This document shows, piece after piece, positions 50,435-59,284 of a DNA stretch of 64,000 nt (position 1 is its first letter; each line of letters starts with the position of its first letter). The notes below the pieces were generated by a model. It was not told the DNA's origin. It saw only the letters and a list, made by a program, of their open reading frames with translations, and did not search any database. The DNA comes from Clostridium aestuarii (GTDB lineage Bacteria; Bacillota; Clostridia; Clostridiales; Clostridiaceae): positions 310,001 through 374,000 of the forward strand of contig NZ_JAPQER010000003.1 of NCBI RefSeq assembly GCF_026735135.1. The letters are read 5' to 3'. The translations under genes were made by a program, and so were the position numbers.

Positions 50435-52519
50435 ATGAATTTATTAAATATTAATTACAAAGATATAATTTTTGCATTAGACATAGGGACACGTTCTATT
50501 ATTGGTACCGTTGGAGTGGTTAAAGATAAGAAATTTAATGTTATATGTGAAAAATATATTGAACATCAAGAAAGAGCTATGGTAGATGGACAAATCCATG
50601 ATATTACATTAGTTGCAAATTCAGTTGCTAAAATTAAAAAATCAATAGAGGAAGAATTAAATTTAAAGCTTAATGAAACATCAATAGCTGCGGCAGGAAG
50701 ATTTCTGAGAACCACAGAAGTAAAAGTAGATATTGAAATTGATCAAGAGAAAGAAATAGATAAGGAAATTATTAGAAGTTTAGAACTTACTGCTGTAAAA
50801 AAAGCAGAAGAAGAAACAAATAAACAAACAAAAGGTAAGTTGTATTGTGTTGGATATAGTGTAAAGAACTATTATCTAAATGGTTATGTAATATCTAATT
50901 TATTATCTCAAAAAGGAGAGAAAGTATCTGCTGAGGTTATTGTAACATTTCTTCCAAGATCTGTAGTAGATAGCCTTTACTCAGTAATGGATAAAGTAGA
51001 GCTTAATGTAAAAAGTTTAACTTTAGAACCTATTGCAGCAATGGAAGCTGCTGTTCCCAAAAGGTTAAGATTACTTAATCTAGCTTTAGTAGATGTAGGG
51101 GCAGGTACTTCTGATATAGCTATAAGTAGTAATGATACTATAAGTGCATATGGCATGGTACCGATGGCTGGAGATGAAATAACAGAAGTGATAGCACAGA
51201 ATTATTTAGTTGATTTTAATACAGCGGAATTGATGAAAAAAGAATGTACTAAAGCTGATACAGTTAAATATATAGATGTTTTAGGAATTGAAAATGAAAT
51301 TTCATCAGAAGAAATTATTAAAATAATAACTCCTACTGTAGAAAAAATAAGTGATTCAGTAGCTAAAAAAATCATAGAATTAAATGGCGGGAAATCACCG
51401 AATGCAGTATTTTTAGTAGGAGGAGGTGCTCATACTCCTAATTTAAAAGAAAATGTAGCTCAAAAATTAAATTTACCACTGCAGAGAATTGCTATAAAAG
51501 GAAGAGACGCTGTTAGTGAGTGTACAAGTATTAATAATAAGTTAGGGAGTATTGGAGTAACAGTTTTAGGTATAGCACTTGTAGCTATAAGAAAATCAGG
51601 AAATGATTTTATAGATGTTATACTAAATAATGAAGTGATAAGTCTTTTTAATTCTAGAAAACATACAGTTATGGATGTAATGATACAGGCAGGAATTAGT
51701 CATAAGGTTTTAATGGTTAAAAATGGTAAAAATATAAGGTTTATGTTAAATGGAATTAAAAGAGTAGCTTTTGGAACCCTTGCAAAGAATGCATCTATAA
51801 TGGTAAATGAAAAAGAATCTAATATAGATACAGAAATAGGAGAAGGGGATAATATTCAAATTATTTTTGCTAAGGATGGAAAGGATGCTTCTCCAAAACT
51901 AAAAGAATATGTGAAAGAAATAAATTGTACAAGTTTTTATGTGAATGATATTATACAAAATTTAGAGCCAGCAGGATTTATAAATAATATGCGAGTTGAG
52001 CTTGAAGAACATATTAAAGAAGGAGTTGAAGTGAAAATATTAGTTCCATCAACTTTAGGTGAATATATTAAATATTTCCAAGAAGATGACATAGAATATA
52101 CATATTATTTAAGGGATAAAGAAATATTAAAGGATTACCATATTAAAGAAGGAGACAGAATATATAAAAAAGAAACCCAAAAGATAGTAGAAGAATTAGA
52201 TAATGATAAAGAAGAGTTAGATAATGATAAAGAAGAATTAGATGAGAATAAAGAGAAATATTTAGCGGAAAATAAGGATATAGTTAAAAATAAAAATGAA
52301 AAAAAAAAGAGCTGTGAAATCGAGGTGTTAATTAATAATAAACCTGTAAAATTAAAAGAAAAAGATAAATATGTGTTTATAGATATATTTGATTATATAG
52401 ACTTTGATTTATCAAAACCAAAAGGTAACCTTATGCTTATTTTAAATGATAAAAAAGCAGGATATTATGATAAGTTAAATAATGGAGATTCAATAAAAAT
52501 ATTTTGGGAAAAACAATAA
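50435..52519 (+). CDS. FtsA-domain (actin-like) protein with long C-terminal extension
   Basis: An ATPase-fold protein of the FtsA/PilM group, 694 residues, larger than FtsA (about 420). The phosphate-1 loop ALDIGTRSIIG lies near residue 13, followed by a shuttle domain (SIAAAGRFLRTTEV), phosphate-2 LVDVGAGTSDIAI near residue 217 and the adenosine loop VFLVGGGAHTPNLKENV near residue 325. The extra C-terminal 300 residues include ubiquitin-like or SLBB-like beta repeats (VMDVMIQAGISHKVLMVKNG). A tandem heptad EELDNDK repeated about three times lies near residue 590. Partner and role are unknown; it is not next to ftsZ. Confidence 0.8.
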   Translation: MNLLNINYKDIIFALDIGTRSIIGTVGVVKDKKFNVICEKYIEHQERAMVDGQIHDITLVANSVAKIKKSIEEELNLKLNETSIAAAGRFLRTTEVKVDIEIDQEKEIDKEIIRSLELTAVKKAEEETNKQTKGKLYCVGYSVKNYYLNGYVISNLLSQKGEKVSAEVIVTFLPRSVVDSLYSVMDKVELNVKSLTLEPIAAMEAAVPKRLRLLNLALVDVGAGTSDIAISSNDTISAYGMVPMAGDEITEVIAQNYLVDFNTAELMKKECTKADTVKYIDVLGIENEISSEEIIKIITPTVEKISDSVAKKIIELNGGKSPNAVFLVGGGAHTPNLKENVAQKLNLPLQRIAIKGRDAVSECTSINNKLGSIGVTVLGIALVAIRKSGNDFIDVILNNEVISLFNSRKHTVMDVMIQAGISHKVLMVKNGKNIRFMLNGIKRVAFGTLAKNASIMVNEKESNIDTEIGEGDNIQIIFAKDGKDASPKLKEYVKEINCTSFYVNDIIQNLEPAGFINNMRVELEEHIKEGVEVKILVPSTLGEYIKYFQEDDIEYTYYLRDKEILKDYHIKEGDRIYKKETQKIVEELDNDKEELDNDKEELDENKEKYLAENKDIVKNKNEKKKSCEIEVLINNKPVKLKEKDKYVFIDIFDYIDFDLSKPKGNLMLILNDKKAGYYDKLNNGDSIKIFWEKQ

Positions 52520-52573
52520 AATTAATTTTTAAAATTAGAAATCTATATAAAATAGAAATTGGGGTGAAGTAAA

Positions 52574-53746
52574 ATGAATTTTTTAAAAAATGCTATAGAA
52601 ATAAAAGATGAATTAATACAAATTAGACGGGATTTTCATATGCATCCAGAATTGGATTTTGATTTAGAACGTACATTATGTAAGGTTAAAGAATTTTTAG
52701 ATAAAGAAGGTATTGAATATGTTCAAACATCTAAGAGTGGAATTTGTGCTACTATAAAAGGAAACGGGAATAAAACAATAGGAATAAGAGCAGATATGGA
52801 TGCACTGCCTATGGAAGAAAAAAGACAATGTGAATATGCTTCAAAAATTAAAGGTAAAATGCATGCTTGCGGACATGATGTTCATACAACTATATTGTTA
52901 GGTGCTGCAAAAGTTTTAAACAGTATTAGAAATGAATTAAATGGAAATGTCAAATTAATTTTTGAACCAGCAGAGGAAACTACTGGAGGAGCACCTTATA
53001 TGATTCAAGAAGGTATACTTGAAAATCCAAATGTAGATGCTATAATAGGACTTCATGTGGAACCTAATATTGAAGTTGGAAAGATAGGTATAAAAAGAGA
53101 TGTAGTAAATGCAGCTTCTAATCCATTTAATATTAAAATAATAGGTAGAGGTGGACATGGTGCATATCCGCATAGTACAGTAGATCCTGTTGTTATTAGT
53201 GCTAATATTATAACAGCTATTCAAAATATAGTAAGCAGAGAGATTCCACCAACAGATCCAGCGGTAATAACTATAGGCTCAATTCATGGAGGTACTGCCC
53301 AAAATATTATTCCTGATTATGTAGAAATTTCAGGTATAATTAGAACTATGACATCAGAACATAGGGAATATGTGAAAAAGAGATTAGTTGAAGTTGTTGA
53401 AGGAATAACAAATTCAATGAGAGGAAAATGCGAAATTAATATTCAAGAAAGTTATCCATGTCTTTATAATGATGATAATATAGTAGACATACTAGAAGAT
53501 TCAGCACAAGAGATTATTGATAAAAAAAATATCATTGTACTTAAAAAACCAACAATGGGGGTTGAAAGTTTTGCATATTTTTCGATGAAAAGACCATCAG
53601 TATTTTACTATTTAGGAACAAAAAATGAAGCAAAGGATACATCATATCCTCTTCACAATAATCTTTTTGATGTAGATGAAGATTGTATACCTGTAGGAGT
53701 AGCAATTCATTGTAAAACAGTAGTAAATTTTTTAAATAAAGTCTAG
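52574..53746 (+). CDS. M20-family amidohydrolase/metallopeptidase
   Basis: A 390-residue N-acyl-amino-acid amidohydrolase or carboxypeptidase-like enzyme. Metal-site motifs are GIRADMDALPM (about residue 75), MHACGHDVHTT (about 97), FEPAEETTGGAPYM (about 134) and GLHVEP (about 160), with the C-terminal His in YPLHNN. A dimerisation domain (about 185-295) has GRGGHGAYPHSTVDP. GGGGTGA precedes ATG. Likely hydrolyses acyl-amino acids or short peptides; substrate not evident. Confidence 0.9.
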   Translation: MNFLKNAIEIKDELIQIRRDFHMHPELDFDLERTLCKVKEFLDKEGIEYVQTSKSGICATIKGNGNKTIGIRADMDALPMEEKRQCEYASKIKGKMHACGHDVHTTILLGAAKVLNSIRNELNGNVKLIFEPAEETTGGAPYMIQEGILENPNVDAIIGLHVEPNIEVGKIGIKRDVVNAASNPFNIKIIGRGGHGAYPHSTVDPVVISANIITAIQNIVSREIPPTDPAVITIGSIHGGTAQNIIPDYVEISGIIRTMTSEHREYVKKRLVEVVEGITNSMRGKCEINIQESYPCLYNDDNIVDILEDSAQEIIDKKNIIVLKKPTMGVESFAYFSMKRPSVFYYLGTKNEAKDTSYPLHNNLFDVDEDCIPVGVAIHCKTVVNFLNKV

Positions 53747-53888
53747 ATGTTTTGGTTAGGTTTATCAACTGTTGTGGATTTAGTGAGTTTAGATTGAAAA
53801 CTAATCTGTGTTAGTATATAATTTTGAGTGTTGCGTCGAAAAATGTTGATATTAAAAGTAATATGATGCAGTATTATGGAGGTAGAAA

Positions 53889-54851
53889 ATGAGAATTGAA
53901 ATAGGAACAAATGAAGCAGGGCAAAGAATAGATAAGTTTGCAAGAAAATGGTTAAAAGATGTGCCTTTAAGTGCAATATTTAAAGCTATTAGAAAAGGTG
54001 ATTTAAGAGTTAATGAGAAAAAAGTTAAACAAAATTATTTTTTAGAAGAAGGAGATATGGTTGAGGCTAAATATATAAAATCTACTAGTAAAGATAATGA
54101 AAAGAAATTTCAACAAGTAGATCATAGTGGAATGAAAACATCATATGAAGATGAAAATATGCTTATTATAGAAAAATGGCCAGGAGTTTTAGTACATTCA
54201 GATAAGAAGAACGGCGAGCCTACATTAACGGACTATGTTTTATCATATTTAAATCAAAAGGGAGAGTATATTCCAGAAAATGAAGTGACTTTTACGCCAT
54301 CACCGTGTAATAGATTGGACAGAAACACTTCAGGTATAGTTATATTTGGTAAGAATTTTCAAAGTTTAAAACTTTTAAATGAGATGATAAGAGAAAGAAA
54401 AATTAAAAAATATTATAATGCACTTGTTAAAGGTAAAATAAAAGAAGGTTACTATGAAGCATATATTTCTAAAAATCAAGATAGTAATATTTCTCAAATT
54501 TTTAAAGAAGAAAAGAAAAATACTAAGAAAATTGCTATGAATGTTAAGGTTATAGATACAGTAGGAAGCTATTCTTTTTTAGAACTTGATTTAATAACAG
54601 GTAGAAGTCATCAGTTAAGAGCACATTTAGCATATTTACAAAATCCTATAATTGGAGATGATAAATATGGTGATAGAAAGCTAAATAGCTTTTTTAACAG
54701 TAAGTATGGGTTGAGTTTTCAATTTTTATATGCATATAAACTTGTATTTAAAGAATGTCCACAAGAATTAGCATATATGAAAAATAAAATTATAATAGAA
54801 GCACTGCCACCAATATTTAAAAAGATAAAGAGGGATGTATTAAAATTCTAA
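53889..54851 (+). CDS. RluA/RluD-family pseudouridine synthase
   Basis: A 320-residue RNA-modifying enzyme. The N-terminal S4 domain (about 12-70) has RIDKFARKWLKDVPLSAIFKAI. The catalytic motif NRLDRNTSG (about residue 140) holds the nucleophilic Asp, followed by GRSHQLRAHLA and GDDKYG. Targets could be 23S rRNA uridines, but the subfamily cannot be fixed by eye. GGAGG precedes ATG. Confidence 0.9.
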   Translation: MRIEIGTNEAGQRIDKFARKWLKDVPLSAIFKAIRKGDLRVNEKKVKQNYFLEEGDMVEAKYIKSTSKDNEKKFQQVDHSGMKTSYEDENMLIIEKWPGVLVHSDKKNGEPTLTDYVLSYLNQKGEYIPENEVTFTPSPCNRLDRNTSGIVIFGKNFQSLKLLNEMIRERKIKKYYNALVKGKIKEGYYEAYISKNQDSNISQIFKEEKKNTKKIAMNVKVIDTVGSYSFLELDLITGRSHQLRAHLAYLQNPIIGDDKYGDRKLNSFFNSKYGLSFQFLYAYKLVFKECPQELAYMKNKIIIEALPPIFKKIKRDVLKF

Positions 54852-54890
54852 CTTTCAATTTTTAACTGATTTTTGGGGGAGCTTACTATT

Positions 54891-56507
54891 ATGAAAAAAC
54901 AGTCAACCACTAAAGGATTTGCCATATTGTCTGTTGCAAGCATACTTGTAAAAGTATTATCTTTAGTATATATACCTTTTTTAATGAAAATCATAGGTAA
55001 TCAGGCATATGGCATGTATGCATCTGCTTATAAGATATATGCTTTTGCATATGTGCTTACTAATTCAGGGATACCTATTGCTATATCTAAATCAGTATCT
55101 GAGCTTTTAGCATTGGAGAGATATGAAGATGCAGTAAAAAGTTTTAAAATTTCTAGGTTATTAATGCTAGTTATAGGTTCATTAATGGCTGTATTGATGT
55201 ATGTGTTTGCTAAGTCACTTGCTGAATTTACTAGTAGTACAAGTTCAAGACTTGCTATTATGGCTTTAGCACCAACAATTTTTTTAACATCTATAGTATC
55301 TACATATAGAGGATATTTTCAGGGAAGAGGAAATATGACTCCTACAGCAGTATCCCAGGTTATAGAACAAGTCTTAAATACTATTTTTACTTTGGTTTTT
55401 GCAGGGCTGTTCTTAAAATACGGTTTAGAAGTTGCATGTGCAGGAGGAACTATAGGTACAGCTATAGGATCGTTAGGTGCTTGTGTTTATTTAGTAATTG
55501 TTTATGAAAAAAATAAAAAAATAGTTGTACCAAAAGGATATAAAAAAGTTAAACATGCTAGATCTACAAATAAACAGATATTAAAAAAGATAATACATTA
55601 TGGATTGCCTATAGTAATTTGTGTAGGACTTCAAAATGCTGGTGATCTTGTAGATTTGGCTATAGTTAAAAGTAGACTTATAAATGCTGTTGGATATACT
55701 CAAGCCTTAACAGATGTTAAGTTTGGGGTGCTTACTAATTATAGACAATTATTAGGGGTTCCAATTACACTAATTACAGCATTAGCAGCTTCAGCATTAC
55801 CATCTCTATCGGGAACTTTTGCATTAAAAGACAATAAAGGATTAGAAAATAAGATAAATTATACTTTTAGATTATGTATGATAGTAGCAATACCATGTGC
55901 TGTGGGACTTTCAGTATTAAGTCATCCAATTTTTAAGTTGATTTTTTCTCCTAATCCAGAAGGATGGAAGCTTATGCTTTTAGGATCAGTAGTATTGGTA
56001 CTAAATGCTGTTGTTTTAATTCAAACTACAATATTGCAAAGTATAAATAAGTTATATTTATCCACTGCTTTTATGATTTTTGGAGTAATAGGAAAGATAG
56101 TAACAAATTATTTGTTAGTTGGAATACCTCGATTAAATATAGTAGGAGCTGTATTTGGAAATATGGTATGTTTTATCATTCCTTTAATACTCAATTATGT
56201 TTTCATTAATAAATCATTGAAAATTAAATTAAGTATATTTACTCATGCATTAAAGCCGATAATATCTTCAGCTTTAATGGGTGTTATAGTTTATGGAGTA
56301 TATTTGAGTATGAGTTTATTACTCAGTTATTCAATTACGGGATACTTTAACAACGCTATTGCATGTGTTATGGCAGTAATAATTGGTATGTTTACATATT
56401 TATACGGGTTAGCTTTAACTGGAGGAATAACAAAAAAGGATATGAATGCAATGCCTTCTAAAATTAAGAGATTTGTACCTAAAGTAATAATAAATAAGAT
56501 TAATTAA
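54891..56507 (+). CDS. SpoVB/MurJ-like polysaccharide or lipid-linked-precursor flippase
   Basis: A 538-residue integral membrane protein with about fourteen helices of the MOP superfamily (SpoVB/MurJ/Wzx). Typical opening SILVKVLSLVYIPFLMKIIGNQAYGMYASAYKIYAFAYVLTNSGIPIAISK is seen in pieces from residue 17 on. RBS GGGGGA at 54875-54880 points to ATG 54891; a TTG at 54873 overlaps it. The gene starts 39 bases after the pseudouridine synthase, so it may be co-transcribed. Likely flips cell-wall or spore-envelope precursors. Confidence 0.85.
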   Translation: MKKQSTTKGFAILSVASILVKVLSLVYIPFLMKIIGNQAYGMYASAYKIYAFAYVLTNSGIPIAISKSVSELLALERYEDAVKSFKISRLLMLVIGSLMAVLMYVFAKSLAEFTSSTSSRLAIMALAPTIFLTSIVSTYRGYFQGRGNMTPTAVSQVIEQVLNTIFTLVFAGLFLKYGLEVACAGGTIGTAIGSLGACVYLVIVYEKNKKIVVPKGYKKVKHARSTNKQILKKIIHYGLPIVICVGLQNAGDLVDLAIVKSRLINAVGYTQALTDVKFGVLTNYRQLLGVPITLITALAASALPSLSGTFALKDNKGLENKINYTFRLCMIVAIPCAVGLSVLSHPIFKLIFSPNPEGWKLMLLGSVVLVLNAVVLIQTTILQSINKLYLSTAFMIFGVIGKIVTNYLLVGIPRLNIVGAVFGNMVCFIIPLILNYVFINKSLKIKLSIFTHALKPIISSALMGVIVYGVYLSMSLLLSYSITGYFNNAIACVMAVIIGMFTYLYGLALTGGITKKDMNAMPSKIKRFVPKVIINKIN

Positions 56508-56551
56508 ATACCAACTAATAATATTGTGAAGCAATATTATTAGTTGGTATT
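56507..56551. terminator. Bidirectional terminator between two flippase genes
   Basis: Twenty-base perfect arms (56507-56526 and 56532-56551) around TGAAG. Shared by converging paralogues; the minus-strand gene ends inside it. Confidence 0.88.
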
Positions 56552-58066
56552 ATTATTTTTTATTGTTTTGTGTACAAAAGATATTGAGAAGAAAAATAAT
56601 ATAAAGCCTAAAAAGATTAGTGAGATAGTTTTTAATTTGAAATATGTGTTTGGAATCAAATTATTTATGATATTTAGTATGAAAAATACTAATAGACTTA
56701 AAAGGATATCTATAAACAAATCTTCAAAACAAAATTTTATATAACATTTCTTTTTTATTTCTTTTAAATTTATAATTACACTGGTAAAGGAAGTTATCAT
56801 TAAACTTAATCCATATCCTAAAATATTTATACTTGGAATAGAGGTTAATATATATAAAACAATTAATTCTTCTATAGATACAATTAAAGAATTTCTTAAC
56901 AGAACCCCTTGCTTTCCTAAACCATTTAATATACTAAAAGTAGTATAAGATATATAAGTAAAGGGAGCTGAAAGTGCTGAAAATTTTATGTATGTAGCAA
57001 GGTCATTTCTTGCGAAAAATAGTTTTCCAAGAGAATCAGGAATACTGAAGCAAATAATCATTGTTGAAATTCCAATTAAAAATGATATTTTAATAACTTG
57101 ATATATTCTTTGTTCAAGGGTATAGTAATCTTTTTTTTCCATAGTTTCTGCAATGTCAGGAATAAGAACTATTGACATAGATGTTACAACAACTAGTGGA
57201 AAAAAGATTATAGTTAAAGCCATTCCTGAGAATTTTCCTATCATGCTTAATGATGTGCTGTGAGTGAAACCTGCTAGTAAAAGTCGTCTAGGTAGTATTA
57301 AAGTTGAAACAGTAGAAATTGCTGTAGATAAAAAACCATTTATACATAGAGGCATGGCCATAATTAAAACATCGAACAATAATTGAGCACGTCCTTCATG
57401 GGGATTATTAGCATTTTGGTGTAACAAATCTTTATGTTTACTGAGTTTATAGAAAACATATAACAATAGAAAGCTTACAAACTCTCCTGCTGCTAAAGCA
57501 CCATAAACAACAGAAACTGTGTTTTCAAGCTGGTTAAAAGCAAGCATCCTTATTGCAAAAACTGTAACAAATATTCTTATAGCCTTTTCAAATATATCTA
57601 TAAAAGCTGGTATTTTAACTTTAGAGATTCCGTAAAAATAACCTTTTATTATTGAAGATAAAGCAACAAAAATTAAAGCTGGACATATAAATAAAAGGCT
57701 GACTAAACTTCTGCTGTCCTTTATTATATTTGTGCTTATGTATTTTGAATTTAGAAATACAATAATAACAATGATTAAAGACCAAATTAAATCAAAAACT
57801 AAAGTAACATGAACAGATTTATGTAAACTTTCATAATTTTTTTTACTATAGAAAGATGAAGAGTGCTTTGAGATAGCTGTTGCCATGCCGCCGCATATGA
57901 GACATGCAAAAAGATCGTAGATTGGCATGATTAAAGCATAAAGGCCCATTCCTTCTGCACCTAGTTCTCTAGATAATATTATTGAAAATATGAATTTTAA
58001 TATTCCAGTTGTAGAATTTGAAAGGGTCAACAATATGGAGTTTTTAAAGAAATTATCTTTTTTCAT
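56540..58066 (-). CDS. Second SpoVB-like flippase
   Basis: A 508-residue MOP-superfamily membrane protein with about fourteen helices, starting MKKDNFFKNSILLTLSNSTTG and LSRELGAEGMGLYALIMPIYD. It is a paralogue of the convergent neighbour but clearly diverged. The ribosome binding site GTGAGG lies 9 bases before ATG 58066; an upstream ATG at 58081 has no spacing for it. That site is buried in the arm of a ten-base hairpin (58076-58113), which may limit translation. Function may involve sporulation or capsule precursors. Confidence 0.83.
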   Translation of the reverse strand: MKKDNFFKNSILLTLSNSTTGILKFIFSIILSRELGAEGMGLYALIMPIYDLFACLICGGMATAISKHSSSFYSKKNYESLHKSVHVTLVFDLIWSLIIVIIVFLNSKYISTNIIKDSRSLVSLLFICPALIFVALSSIIKGYFYGISKVKIPAFIDIFEKAIRIFVTVFAIRMLAFNQLENTVSVVYGALAAGEFVSFLLLYVFYKLSKHKDLLHQNANNPHEGRAQLLFDVLIMAMPLCINGFLSTAISTVSTLILPRRLLLAGFTHSTSLSMIGKFSGMALTIIFFPLVVVTSMSIVLIPDIAETMEKKDYYTLEQRIYQVIKISFLIGISTMIICFSIPDSLGKLFFARNDLATYIKFSALSAPFTYISYTTFSILNGLGKQGVLLRNSLIVSIEELIVLYILTSIPSINILGYGLSLMITSFTSVIINLKEIKKKCYIKFCFEDLFIDILLSLLVFFILNIINNLIPNTYFKLKTISLIFLGFILFFFSISFVHKTIKNNNTN

Positions 58067-58075
58067 CAACAGTAA

Positions 58076-58113
58076 CCTCACATAATTTTAGTAATATTAA
58101 TAGTTATGTGAGG
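58076..58113 (-). promoter_or_regulatory. Hairpin hiding the ribosome binding site of the second flippase
   Basis: Ten-base perfect arms CCTCACATAA (58076-58085) and TTATGTGAGG (58104-58113). On the minus strand the 3' arm contains the GTGAGG ribosome binding site of the flippase gene. It may double as a terminator for the LysM gene upstream. Confidence 0.5.
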
Positions 58114-58136
58114 GTAGTATATTATATTCTAAAATT

Positions 58137-59144
58137 TTATTGTCCGTTTGCTGTCAATACACTTTTTTGATGTGCTGATGAGGTTTCGTTAGATACATGG
58201 CTTGTACTATTATAGAAATACATATCAAAATGTCCGTTAACTCCATTATCGTATATATCAGTAGTTCCGTGAGGCATTCCTGTTAAGCTAACAGCTAATT
58301 GATATTGTGTACCACCTTGAGTGAATTTTAATATCATAGGGCGTTTATTATTCCATGACCAATTATTAAAGAGAAGCTTCATTCTATTTGTGTCAGTGTA
58401 ATGTAATGGTACTATATCTGCGTGGTTTGATCCACCGTAGTATTTAATATTAAACCATAATTCAGGATTTTCTAAATCAATAAGTTTTGCTTGTTGTCCT
58501 ACAGTAAATATTCTTCTACCATTTGTCCAGTCATATAGATCTCCATAATTATCATTAGTTTTTTTTCTTATCATAGTAATGCCTTGAGGTTTAACTATCT
58601 GAGTTGAATTTACAGGAACAGTTAAAATTTGTCCTGGCATTAAAATGTTTGATGCAAGCATATTACTTTTTTCAATAGCTTCCATTGATGTATTAAATTT
58701 TTCAGCTATCGTCCATAAGTTATCTCCAGCAGCTGTTTTATAATTTGTAGTTTTAACTTGTGAAGAAGAATTATCAAATGAAGGAATATATAAGCCTTGT
58801 CCAATATAAATGGTTGAAACTGTAAGATTATTAGCTTTCATTATTGAATCTACAGTTGTGTTGAATTTAAGTGATAGTTTCCAAAGAGTGTCTCCAGCAG
58901 CTACAGTATAATTGTAAGAACGATTATCGTCTACTTTTAAAGCTTGTCCAGGATAAATATAGATTGATGTATCTAAATTATTTATTGATGCTATTTTAGA
59001 CGTAGTAGTTTTATAAAATTGAGAAATTGACCATAAAGAGTCACCAGCTTTTACTGTATAGTTTATTGTAGCAGCATTAGCTACAGAAGTGCTACTTAAT
59101 AAGAATAGTGTTGTAAGCATTGCTGCAATTTTCCTAGATTTCAT
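58137..59144 (-). CDS. Secreted LysM-repeat cell-wall-binding protein
   Basis: A 335-residue protein with signal peptide (1-24, ending VANA). Three LysM domains follow (about 28-72, 78-122, 133-177), each with the pattern Y-T-V-x-x-G-D-(S/T)-L-W-x-(I/L). The C-terminal 150 residues (from MIRKKTNDNYGDLYDWTNG) form a Trp/Tyr-rich globular domain that I do not recognise as a known hydrolase. Binds peptidoglycan; could be a wall, spore-coat or germination protein. AAGGGGG precedes ATG. Confidence 0.85.
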   Translation of the reverse strand: MKSRKIAAMLTTLFLLSSTSVANAATINYTVKAGDSLWSISQFYKTTTSKIASINNLDTSIYIYPGQALKVDDNRSYNYTVAAGDTLWKLSLKFNTTVDSIMKANNLTVSTIYIGQGLYIPSFDNSSSQVKTTNYKTAAGDNLWTIAEKFNTSMEAIEKSNMLASNILMPGQILTVPVNSTQIVKPQGITMIRKKTNDNYGDLYDWTNGRRIFTVGQQAKLIDLENPELWFNIKYYGGSNHADIVPLHYTDTNRMKLLFNNWSWNNKRPMILKFTQGGTQYQLAVSLTGMPHGTTDIYDNGVNGHFDMYFYNSTSHVSNETSSAHQKSVLTANGQ

Positions 59145-59245
59145 TAGTGAAAATCCCCCTTAAAGATAATTGTGATAATTATATTATTAATGATTATGAC
59201 AAGGTTATCATTAGTGGATTAAAGGGGAAATTAACAATATGTTAC

Positions 59246-59284
59246 ACCATATAATAATATTGCAAAGTAATATTATTATATGGT
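59246..59284 (-). terminator. Terminator of the dicarboxylate symporter gene
   Basis: Sixteen-base perfect arms (59246-59261 and 59269-59284) around GCAAAGT, overlapping the stop of the minus-strand gene. Confidence 0.7.

Noticed and set aside
52196..52260. DNA tandem repeat of regulatory interest
   Set aside because: It is the coding sequence of the EELDNDK heptad repeat in the FtsA-like protein.
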